NCBI GenBank assembly: GCA_025201765.1
Contig: MU623372.1
Coordinates: forward strand, 227,659 to 291,658
Source of the DNA: Daldinia sp. FL1419
Taxonomy: Eukaryota > Ascomycota > Sordariomycetes > Xylariales > Hypoxylaceae
DNA: 64,000 nucleotides
Direction of reading: 5' to 3'
The notes under the pieces are model-generated. The model was not told the DNA's origin, ran no database searches, and was given only the letters and a program-made list of their open reading frames with translations. The position numbers and the translations under genes are program-made. Shown here one piece after another: positions 54,714 to 64,000 of this stretch (positions are counted from its first letter, which is position 1; the number at the start of each line of letters is the position of its first letter).

Positions 54714-57014
54714 CTGTTTGTTTTTTATTTTTCCCATCTTGCTTCCCTTTCTCTCTTTCTCTCCCTCAGTTCGTCATGAGCTATTCTCGTTCGCAGGTGT
54801 ACGATAATATGGTCATTAAAAGATAAGAATGACTTTAGTAGCTTTACTTTATAAATTATAAGTTTTTTGGGACTGTAAAGTGCATGTTTCTTTTAATCGT
54901 ACTTGTCCCTTTCGCGGTGACTTTTGAAGTGTTTGAAATTTCTGACTTATTTAATCCCATTTTGGATCTGTACGAACTAAAAAAGTCTTTTTTACCCACT
55001 TTCACCATGTCTGCTAAATTGATACCACTTCTACCTTCAGACGTTTCGAGAAAACGGGCTTACGAGAAAAACAGAACGAGCATAAATCTTCCACTCGAGG
55101 TGAGCAGTTCAACCCATAACTTGTTTCTTTTGGTCTCGTACGAGCTGGCCCGGGACTTAACTTCGTTTAGTAATTTACGGCTTCGCCACGTGTTACGACA
55201 CGCTCTTTTACCCCTAACAATGCCCTACGAAACCTAACAAATTCTATCACAGATTCGATTCCGGAGTCCACCGTATTTGCTGATGCCCTCCCTGAGGGAC
55301 GCTCATCCCCTAACTGGCCTTAGCCAAGACCTTACCCATCCTAAATTGGCTTGTTGTGATGAATCCAGCTACGCGTTCTGCAAATAGCTGGATGCTCGCC
55401 CCACTTATTCCACCCCTCCATCTGGCCCCGAGTGGTGCCATACGGGGTCCACCTCGCCGCCTCGGCAACTCTGGGAATAAATGAGGAGCGGGGGCAATAC
55501 CGGCAAAAGTGGAGAATTCGAATGGAGGGAGGGAAGCCCGACGTGATGCCGGCTCCGCTAGGCTTGGATAGAAAGTCTGCTTCGTGGTCTATCTTGGCGT
55601 TCCGTACAAGAGCCCAGGTATGATTATGAGCTTCTATTACGGTGTCCTGCTTGAACCTAGGTACTGTTAATGGTAATGTGTTTTCATTCTCTTCTACATT
55701 GCCGTATACTACAAGTAATCATTTACCCTCTATCATGCCCAAGCCATCTCCCGACAGCCCTGCTAAGCGATTTGATTATTCCGCACGACGCTTTACCGTT
55801 GTAACAGCATCGCCTCTCTCCACGTCGACCGGGGTGTCCGGGTTACGAGGAAAAAGGCCCTATCCTCTGAGAAGACCGACCACGCTAGCCGAGAAACTCT
55901 GTAAGTCTCCCCTCAACCTTTTCATGCCGATAGGTCTTTCTGTTTCTTCTCCCCCTTTTAAATTATTACTGGTGTTAGATGTGCTAGTCAAGGCCATCTT
56001 ATTCTAGCCAAACTTACCATTTTAATTCCACGTTTTACGCCTTCTTCGAATCAACCTGTCTCGCCAACCCTTAGCTATGTCGACCACCCTAGACCAGAAC
56101 CACAATCCGACGTTTCTTCACGATCCAATGTCTCCCCACGATCCTCCTTTGCAAAGGGGATATCATACATGTCAAGCCTGTGTACAACTTTACAGCGAAA
56201 TGTTGTGCCTCATTGATGATATACGTTAAATTATGCCGAAGATCAATAATATGATTATTTTCTTAGAGCAAGACAATTATTATCACAATTCGGACGTCGT
56301 AAGTACTAGCTACCTTCTTAAGTATCTTATCCCCGCTAAATTTGGGTAGTTTCCCTTTTTGCTTAGTCCTATAACCGAATCGAACGAAGCATGAGCAAGT
56401 TGTCAACTCTCGCAATTCTAGAAACCATATCATAAAATAAAGAAAGTAATATAGGACACTATCAAAATACTATAGATCCTGGAACCTATTAATTCAGATT
56501 GTTCTATTCTTATAGAAGTTAACCACGACTGGTATTTATATATAAGTAAAAATTGCGTTTGTGAAACCTTATATCCCCTTAAAAAGGCCGAATGTGGACA
56601 TTGTTCATTTCCGGTCCTCGGCTCTTGTACACAGCGTGTAGATATTAAATTTGAGTGCTTGGTATTTTCAAAACACAACAATCCCTCTTAAAGGTAGGCA
56701 TAATACATTATACCAAGCTCTAAAAGTATAATAAACCTAAACCAGCCGATATGACCAAAAAGCAGGACCAGACCTACTGGCCCAATTCATTTCCACCAGA
56801 AAGCGTAAACCATTGTTTTTCGTGGTATTATAAGTAGCAGATGCGGTGCCGGTAGGTAAGAGCTGGGTGTTGAGCTGGGTAGACGAAGCAATTTAAGTAG
56901 ACAAAGCTGTTGCAAACAAAGCAGTTTGGGTAGATGCGGTAACTGTTTTGGTGGATGACAATAGTCCGGCTAAAATTCAATGTACCCCACACCGGCAATC
57001 GTGCCGACCTATTA
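54714..57014. other. Gene-poor stretch, one weak gene candidate
   Basis: No gene is firmly supported. A possible small spliced gene starts at ATG 55,735 (MPKPSPDSPAKRFDYSARRF) and has a strong GTAAGT donor at about 55,901. A later segment from 56,077 encodes MSTTLDQNHNPTFLHD and YHTCQACVQLYSEMLCLIDD. I could not prove that the two belong together. The frame at 54,884-55,237 looks accidental. Confidence 0.35.
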
Positions 57015-57619
57015 CGGTGCACCATTAGTGCAAAACCGACAAAACTCAAAACGCGGATGAAGATTCGTCCGATTGGTCAGATTCTCTGCAGGGGTGCGCT
57101 ATAATTATAGTGCAGAGGCGCGCTAGAGCCTCTATAATTACAGCGAGTTGTAGTGAGCAGTACGCTATATTTTAGTAGGCCAGTAAAAAGTCTCCGAGCT
57201 TGATATTAGACCTAGCTAAACCTACTGTAATTAATATATATAAATACTAAAGCCGCTATAATTATAGGGCATTTTAGGGGCAGTAAAATTTTTTTTAGGT
57301 ACCTACTAAACTCACTATAATTTTTATAAATAATAGCACTGAGTCCTCTGTAATTATAGTTAGCTCAGTGGAAATATCCGCTATAAATATAGCGCTTTTC
57401 AAGAGGTATTCATGGAGTCAATTTAAGGTTAGATCTTAATTGACCAATCAACACTCTTATATTTTAGTTGCTGTATTTATAGCACGTAGCTCACTGAACA
57501 GCGCTATAATTATAGGGGGTTTAGCGTACTGATGCGCTATAATTATAGCGCTTCTCATAAATCGGACGAATTTTCATCCCCGTTTTGGGTTTTGTCGGTT
57601 TTGCACTAATGGGCCACCG
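57015..57619. mobile_element. MITE with about 65-bp terminal inverted repeats
   Basis: The ends CGGTGCACCATTAGTGCAAA and CGGTGGCCCATTAGTGCAAA (inverse of 57,600-57,619) continue as inverted copies through ACCGACAAAAC, CAAAACG, GGATGAA and ATTCGTCCGATT, about 60-65 bp each. TA flanks both sides (57,013-57,014 and 57,620-57,621), so a Tc1/mariner-type origin is likely. There is no coding frame. The interior holds at least seven copies of a short palindrome around GCTATAATTATAGC. Confidence 0.82.
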
Positions 57620-58316
57620 TAGACCTATGGAAAAAGCCGATACACGTACACTTTCCGGTGGCCGTAGGGCCAAGAGGATAAGAGCCTTCGAAAAGTCAGC
57701 CATCAACACGGGGAACTCTTAGAAGCCACGTTTTCCCGTCATCAAATCGAATACGCGCGTGGTAATTGGCGCATTCGGAATTTAGTTCGTTATATGTAGG
57801 AGGTAAAAAGAATTATAAATTAAAGTTCGAAATGGGGAAAAGACCCTGCATGTGAGACTAACCGCCAAACGTAGAAGCTGAATAACCAAAATCAGCTTTA
57901 TTTAAATAAAGATTTTCGAAAATGTAATAATTTTCAAATATAAAACATTATTTATACGCTATAGTTCTTTTCTCAGTTTTAGATATATATATATATATAT
58001 TAGCCATTAAAAGCCATGCACAATTACTTAACTTTATTCTATTAGTAAATTACCCTTAAAATATTTAATAAAATAAAAACGAAACTTAATAATACTTCTT
58101 AAGAAATAGAGGTAAATATAACTTTATTAATTATTTCAATATCTTTACTTTCTTTCCATAATCTATCACTAAAGCTATCTAAGAACTTTAATGTTCCAAA
58201 TAACGATCTCATAATCGCATTCAAAGCGATACATATTGACAACTGCAAAACACCCCAAAATAAACCAAGGGTAAGCCACATCCCCCCAATCCCTGGTATG
58301 CCCGAGCATCTAAAAG
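57620..58316. other. AT-rich intergenic sequence
   Basis: Includes a (TA)n run at about 57,984-58,000. No gene recognised; the minus frame at 58,099-58,281 has no family features. Confidence 0.45.
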
Positions 58317-58760
58317 ATGCCGGAGGAAACTAGGCCTTCCAAGCAGACAGGTCAAGATTCAAAGTCTCGCGCGCCAATTTATCTGGACACACGGTCGCTT
58401 CGACGTCGAGAGCGGAGACGATTATGTCGACGGTGGAAATTTTTAGAAGGACCATCGCCGTTTTTCCTTCTTGTTTACTCGGATATGGCTGAGAAAATTG
58501 TGTACGTCTACACTTTGTCGGCAGCAGCTTCTCAAAGATTAATTTTGAACTATAGCAAAGGGTTTTCTGAAACGGACAATGATGCTATTAAAATATTCGC
58601 CTCCCATTTCCAAAGGGAAATGCCTACCCCATTTGTTCATGCATGTATTTTCCTAGAAGGGATGGCGCAAAGAGTAGCTAATTCGGGCCATCCCGTTACT
58701 GACGATGAGGCAAAACAATTAAGGGGCCGTGCTAAGGAAATAATATACGGTAGTAATTAA
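58317..58760 (+). CDS. Hypothetical protein, 147 residues
   Basis: A single exon starting MPEETRPSKQTGQDSKSRAP. An Arg-rich cluster (RSLRRRERRRLCRRWKF, about residues 27-43) precedes a more folded-looking C-terminal half (IVYVYTLSAAASQRLILNYS; FVHACIFLEGMAQRVANSGH). No domain was recognised and there is no signal peptide. It lies about 400 bp upstream of the second FunK1 gene on the same strand. Expression cannot be judged, so it could be a chance frame. Confidence 0.45.
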   Translation: MPEETRPSKQTGQDSKSRAPIYLDTRSLRRRERRRLCRRWKFLEGPSPFFLLVYSDMAEKIVYVYTLSAAASQRLILNYSKGFSETDNDAIKIFASHFQREMPTPFVHACIFLEGMAQRVANSGHPVTDDEAKQLRGRAKEIIYGSN

Positions 58761-59158
58761 GTTCTTCTATTTTTGTAACCCGTTGTTGTCTGTCAGGGTG
58801 TGTCTCCGTTTCCGTGGCCTGCTATTGTGGAAGTCTTCCGGTTTTGTAGCCTGTTATTGTAGAAGTCCTTATTCCTGGAAACCGTTGTGGCCCTCCGGTT
58901 TGGATACCCGTGGGCGCTACAATCAAATAGTTGAAAATAGATCTAAGCCCCATATCCCACAACTACGCGCCTAGCGTTAGAAATTGAGCATGGACCACGT
59001 CTGTTGCCCTGGCACCAACGCTAACCCTATTATTTATTCAGGACAAAGCCTAGCTCCATAATTCTCTTTTTAGCGTTGCGTCGCGTCGTATCGTTCTCTC
59101 AAATCTCTAAATCCCATTCTCAATTAACCTCCCTATTTTTTAGGCATCCTAATCCGCC
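58761..59158. other. Upstream region of second FunK1 gene
   Basis: Short imperfect direct repeats of the type GTAGCCTGTTATTGTAGAAG occur at 58,815-58,870. The region just before 59,159 is T/C-rich. No gene recognised. Confidence 0.45.
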
Positions 59159-61518
59159 ATGGCAGATCAGTCAGAGATCATCAAGAATAATCCTATCGGT
59201 AGCGGTCTTGATACTTTCCTCACGTCGTTTAGTTCCCTCTGCAAGAGCAAAGACATCTCTCATTCAGAAGAGGCCCTTGATCAACTTAACAATGAAGGTA
59301 AATCAAATAGCTACACTTCAATGTCATATCTTTTAATTATTGCTTAGAGTTGCAAAACATCACCACCGACCTCTTTTTAGCACTGCAACAGCTTCGGGTG
59401 CCTCGTCTACTTCGATTCGGTAGCTCTAATTTGCTAAGCTATCTACTAAGATATGCTTCAACTATCACGTCCGGTGACCGCGACCACGACCGCGTCAACC
59501 CTCTTTTGCGAGTAGTTATTGCTAAGAAACCTGACGAGGAAATCTGGACACAAGTTCGTTATGCTGTTACTGAATCCACGCCGCCGCCCCGACCAATTGC
59601 CTCCCGCCTTACGCAAACGCCGTCGTCCCGTAATATGGGCAGTTTCGTAAACTCTTCGGAACTCCGCGTCAATACAGACGACGTGCTCAAAGAAGACCTT
59701 GGGCCCATGTACGTCGATATTCCAGGGTTCTACGAGGCTTTCTTCGGTAGGATTCCGGGGCTAGAAAGCTCATCCAAAACCATCTTCGAGAAGTGCCGCG
59801 AAGGTCCAAACCCATTGTTCTGTGAAGGGTGGACAGAATGGCCGAAGAATGTTACTGAGGCCTCGGTCTTGAGCTGGCTTAAGATGATAATTAAGAAACT
59901 TATGCAGTGGGCTCAAGATGACAGGAAAATGCCAGAACGAGGATTATGGACAAAGTCGCATAAGCCGCTCGACGGGTCGACTGCGAAGCGCAGTGTTGAT
60001 ATTGCTATTTCTTCCAGCAAACTCGGGGCCTCAGCGAATTGGTCTCAAATCCTCATCCCCGGTGAGCTAAAGAGTAATACGAACGAAGATCAGTATACCG
60101 GCGCGTGGTTCAGCATCGGAAAATACGTTAGAGAGGTATTTTTCGCCCAAGATACCCGGCGCTTCGTTTTAGCCTTCACCCTCTGCAACTCTCTTATGCG
60201 CGTCTGGGAGTTTGACCGTCTTGGCGGAATTGCTTCGACGCAGTTCGATATTAATAAAGACGGGCTCCAGTTCGTATCAACAATTCTCGGCTTTTTATGG
60301 ATGGACGAAAAGAGCTTAGGATTCGACCCAACTTTTATCCCGCTCAACGGCAGGCGATACATCGATATAGTCCGGAATGGAACACCAGAACGCATTGCGA
60401 TCGATAAGGTTATGATACGAGTGCCTTGTATCGCAGGCCGGGCAACTACATGTTGGAAGGCTCACCCAGAAGGGGACCCATCTACGACGCTCGTAATCAA
60501 GGATTCGTGGCAATACCCCGAACGGGACGTGGAGGGCGAGCTATTGCGCGATGTAACTGAGAAAGGCGTTTGTAACGTCGCCCGATACTATCATCACGAG
60601 ACCGTTTACGTCAACGATAATGTCGATGATGTCCAACATGGCATTCGAAATGGATTGGATATCACCAAAGCTTCTAACTACTCGGCCCGGAGTTTAAATA
60701 CGCCTCGCATTTCCCAGATTTCCCAGGGTAATACCGCTAGCAAGAAGAGGTCATCCAGCCAAACTGGCGCGCACCTGCCATTAAGCAAGCGACCCCGTTC
60801 AGAATCTCCGGTTAAAGCAAGCCAACTCCACCCCAGTCCACTGCCAAATCGCATCCATCGACGTGTTATTGTCCGTGACTATGGACGGAATATTTATGAA
60901 GCCAGCTCGCGTGTAGCACTGCTTGCAGCGCTGGAAGGATGCATTGAAGGGCACAAGTCGCTACACGAAGCCGGTATTCTCCACCGCGACATTTCCATCA
61001 ACAACCTTTTAATTAATGAGGATAACAACAACCCTTCCTGGCCAGGGTTTTTGATCGATTTAGATCTCGCTGTTAGAGAACAGCGAGAGGGTGCTTCGGG
61101 CGCGAAAGGCAAGACCGGCACGAGGGCTTTTATGGCGATTGGAGCACTTCTAGGCGAGCAGCATTCCTTTATGCACGACCTCGAGTCCTTTTTTTGGGTG
61201 CTATTCTGGATATGCGTACATTATAATGGACCAAAGGAGAATAGAGTCGTTTCCGAATTCGATAAGTGGAATCTTGGAAGCATGGACGAGTTGGCAAAGT
61301 TAAAACTAGGCACTGTGGTGAGGGAGGAACTCTTCATCAGAACAGTTACGCACCACTTTACGCCTTACTACCAGCCCTTGATACCTTGGGTTAATAGATT
61401 ACGAAGGGTTGTGTTCGATAAGCAAGGGGCAGATTCGGCGCTGTATTCTCGCATGCAGGAGGTCCTTCGCGAAGCTCAAAAAGACGAGAAAGTGTCGAGT
61501 AACGCGGCTAGTGGTTAA
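59159..61518 (+). CDS. FunK1 fungal-type protein kinase (second copy)
   Basis: Two exons, 59159-59297 and 59348-61518, with a 50-bp intron (GTAAAT..TAG) that splits a Glu codon; 769 residues. The first exon (MADQSEIIKNNPIGSGLDTF) is needed for a full N-terminus; the long frame alone starts inside exon 2. The kinase core reads ILHRDISINNLLI (His592-Arg593-Asp594), FLIDLDLAVREQ, KTGTRAFMAIGALLG and HDLESFFWVLFWICVHYNG. As in the first copy, the DFG position is DLD. A basic, Ser-rich insert precedes it (SKKRSSSQTGAH, SKRPRSESP). Overall layout and length match the copy at 29,700, but the two differ in sequence and in intron content, so they are not a recent duplicate. No disabling change seen. 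Confidence 0.92.
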
Positions 61519-61941
61519 TGCTAATGCATTTTTTCTATTTACTTATCGCTCTATAGCAACGTAAATTAGCAGTAAGAACATGATTATGTATTCCATCTCG
61601 TCATTATTTAATGGGCAGTTAATGCTCGTTAATTACCTTGTCTACCCACGCAGCTATATCTGAATTACGCTAGGTGAAATAAGATATATTTTTTTCATTT
61701 CTTGTCAAGGCATTAAGAAACGCGTAGATAACCTCATACATGACCCTGAGCATTTAGGGTTTTTGTACGATACGGATGCAGTGTGTGGAACACGTGGGTT
61801 CAAGAACAACGTACGGAAGGTTGTAATGCAAGAAATTAATATTTATAATATGACCCAGTTAAGGGATATTCTGTATGAGTTATAAATTGTTACGTTGGCT
61901 TTATGTTACGGTTCTTAGGTGCCCGACTTTAGGAGGGATAT
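61519..61941. other. 3' region of FunK1 and spacer
   Basis: No gene recognised. Marks the edge of another AT-rich repeat block. Confidence 0.45.
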
Positions 61942-62093
61942 TGTCACACAATACATAGGGAGAATTTATTATTGTAGAATTTAAGTTGTTATTATTGTTT
62001 TTAAAATTTTAGAATAAAATAATAAGGCTTTTTTTGGAATTGTTGTAAGGGAGAGAATTTTTCTACGCTATTTTTAGGTTTATTAATTTAATA
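61942..62093 (-). mobile_element. Copia-family LTR with a short internal remnant
   Basis: An inverted copy of the 151-152-bp LTR of the element at 40,532 (TGTCACACAATACATAGGGAG at the left, GGTTTATTAATTTAATA at the right). Sequence to the right (62,094 to about 62,160) matches the region just inside the 3' LTR of the family, so this is a truncated element rather than a clean solo LTR. It is less AT-biased than the other copies. Confidence 0.7.
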
Positions 62094-62763
62094 TACCTTT
62101 CCAGATGAAGTTAATAGATAAATCTGGAATATGCCTTAAGTTTTCTTAAGGTTTTTTATTGTAACGAAATTGTATGAATAATGAAAAAAGTACATTTTAC
62201 TTAGCATATTAATCCTTTAAATTAATTTTATAATTTTTAATTTTTGAATAACCTTATATATTTAATTTTTTTTATTTTATTAATTTTTTTTATTTTTTTT
62301 ATTATATTAAAACATTTTTTAAATTTTAAAAAGTTTGGGTTTTAAGGGTTTTATAAATTATTTATGTTTTATTACCTAAAAATAGGAGCTTTTTTCTGAT
62401 TGGCCAGCCATGCCAGCCTTTTCTGATTGGTTAGTCATATGCCCAACCACATCTATCCTACTTAATCAACCTTAATCTATTTCAATCCTAATCTTATCAG
62501 CTTTTTTCTAATTAGCCAATTTTGAACCTATATTGGCCTTACTTTATTTGTAAACTTATTATTATACTAAATTTTCTAACCTTATTTATAATTAAACTCT
62601 TTCTTTTCCTATTATATTTATAATTTATAAATTTATATAATATAAATTAAATAAATATATTAATAAAATTAAAAAATAATATTTTATTTTTTTAATTAAA
62701 CATTTATATTTTATGTAAAAATATATAAAATAATTTTATCCAGGATAAAATCCAGTATATTAT
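62094..62763. repeat. AT-rich filler between two copia LTRs
   Basis: Beyond the first 70 bp this stretch cannot be assigned. It contains two TTTTCTGATTGG(C/T)(C/T)AG direct repeats (about 62,392 and 62,419). Otherwise TpA-rich and without frames. Confidence 0.4.
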
Positions 62764-64000
62764 TATCACATAATATATAGGGAAAGATTATAATTGTAAA
62801 ATTTAAATTATTATTCTTATTCTTTTTAATTTTAGAATAGAATAATAAGGCTTTTTATAAAATTATTGCAAAAAAAAGAATTTTTCTATATTATTTTTAA
62901 GCTTATTAATCCAATACACCTCCCCAAATAAAACCAACAAGTAAATCTAAAACATATAACATTAAAAATATAATCCTTTTACACCCCCAAATTAATATAT
63001 TCCTTTAATTATATTTTTTTAATAATTTTTTTATTTTTTTTTTATTTTTGTTATATTATTTTATCTACATTCCTAAACACCTTGACTTTTAAATAATCTA
63101 AAATATCTACCAAACCTATTTATTCTTTAAAATAAATATACTTCTCCTTTAATAATACTTTTATAAATCCATCTACATTCATATCTTCTAAATTAATATA
63201 ATTAATTTTAATATAATCTCTTTAAATCTTTTATTTAAATTAATAATTATATATATTTATATACCTTAATTTTATTTTAAATTTCTTAATATCCTTAATA
63301 ATTAATTTAATTATTTATTTATTATTACATAATAAAAATATAATCTAATTTTTAAATTTAATTTTAAAATCCTTAATCAACTATAATATATAAAATCCTT
63401 TTTTTACAATTTAAATTAAAATAAATAATTTAATTTTAATAATAAAAATAATAATTATATTTTATTTATTAATTCTTTAATCAATTATTCCACTAAATAA
63501 TTTTATTATATATATTTATAAATCTTTTTAATTAATTATATTATTAATAAATAAAATATTATTAATAATTTTAAAAATATTATTTCTATTTAATTCTAAA
63601 GTATATCTTTATATATATTAAAAATATTATATAATTTAATTAATTATTATATAATATTTTGGGTTTGGATTTAAATTGAATTAAATTAGCCTTAAATAGG
63701 TAAATATAATATTAAACCAAATAATTACTATAACATATAAAATTAAACTTATTTTTTATTAATATTATTATATTAATTAAGGTAAAGTTATTTTTATATA
63801 AAATAATAATTCTTCTTTTATTATAAATATTTTAAAGATTTTTTTAATTACTTTTATTAAATTAATAATTTTATTAATATAAATAAATTAATTTAATTAA
63901 ATTTATTATTATATTTAATTTTAAATTATTTTAATTTTAAAAAATTATTACAATTTATTATTTTTAATTAATTTATATTATTTTTTAAATTTAAAAATGA
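62764..64000 (-). mobile_element. Partial minus-strand Ty1/copia element running off the window
   Basis: Positions 62,764-62,916 are the inverted family LTR (3' LTR of this copy); its inner boundary reads GGGGAGG (polypurine tract) followed by the LTR start on the minus strand. Between about 63,060 and 63,500 the minus strand carries the same RNase H end as the element at 40.5 kb, including a segment reading DGFIKVLLKEKYIYFKE. The rest to 64,000 is AT-rich internal sequence. The 5' half and other LTR lie outside the window. Confidence 0.7.

Noticed and set aside
54884..55237. 117-residue plus-strand frame
   Set aside because: No recognisable domain and weak start; a hydrophobic start alone is not enough.
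1..64000. CRISPR arrays, bacterial operons, rRNA genes
   Set aside because: The window is fungal; tandem repeats present are microsatellites or minisatellites without spacer structure, and no rRNA sequence was recognised.

Overview
The window is eukaryotic and almost certainly comes from a filamentous ascomycete (Pezizomycotina). The genes carry short introns of about 45-90 bp (153 bp at most) with GT..AG ends and CTAAC or CTGAT-like branch sites. There are fungus-specific families (HET domain, FunK1 kinases, Zn2Cys6 regulator, tannase/feruloyl esterase, GH105). Repeats show C-to-T decay of the kind produced by repeat-induced point mutation (RIP). I cannot name the species.

Left part (about 0.7-11.4 kb): ordinary gene-dense core. 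It holds a HET-domain protein (minus), the nucleolar rRNA methyltransferase Nop2 (minus), the Get5/Mdy2 ubiquitin-like protein (plus, divergent from nop2), cofilin (minus; six exons, the first being only ATG and the second 11 nt) and mitochondrial Hsp60 (minus, three exons).

12.0-24.3 kb: a nested transposon patch (12,022-14,718) made of a TA-flanked element with about 50-bp inverted ends, into which short LTR elements have inserted. Next come an SDR enzyme (plus), a Zn2Cys6 regulator (minus), a tannase/feruloyl-esterase (plus) and a GH105-like hydrolase (minus). These four may form a small plant-polymer degradation group. Remnants of a DUF6594-like gene and of a TPR gene follow.

24.7-53.4 kb: a repeat-rich, largely decayed compartment. 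It contains one intact gene (FunK1 kinase, 29,700-31,985), a TPR-like gene killed by in-frame TAA/TAG codons (32,604-34,493), long AT-rich blocks, and an LTR family (ends TGTGACGAA / TTCGTAACA) whose copies mostly carry a tRNA-derived SINE-like insert. Two copies of an Est1-type DNA/RNA-binding-domain gene lie here and both are broken by retrotransposons. One (minus, 47,811 down to 40,329) is split by a complete 5.4-kb Ty1/copia element with a perfect ATTTA target duplication. The other (plus, from 49,069) is cut five bases into its third exon by an LTR whose first bases supply a stop codon.

52.2-64 kb: three lineage-specific small genes (one a secreted, probably surface-anchored protein), a 605-bp MITE-like element filled with copies of one short palindrome, a second FunK1 kinase (59,159-61,518), and at the right edge further LTRs and the 3' half of another minus-strand copia element running out of the window.

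I found no CRISPR array, rRNA gene, or convincing functional tRNA gene. The most interesting content is the layered insertion history and the Est1-like pair, rather than a proven new biochemical system.
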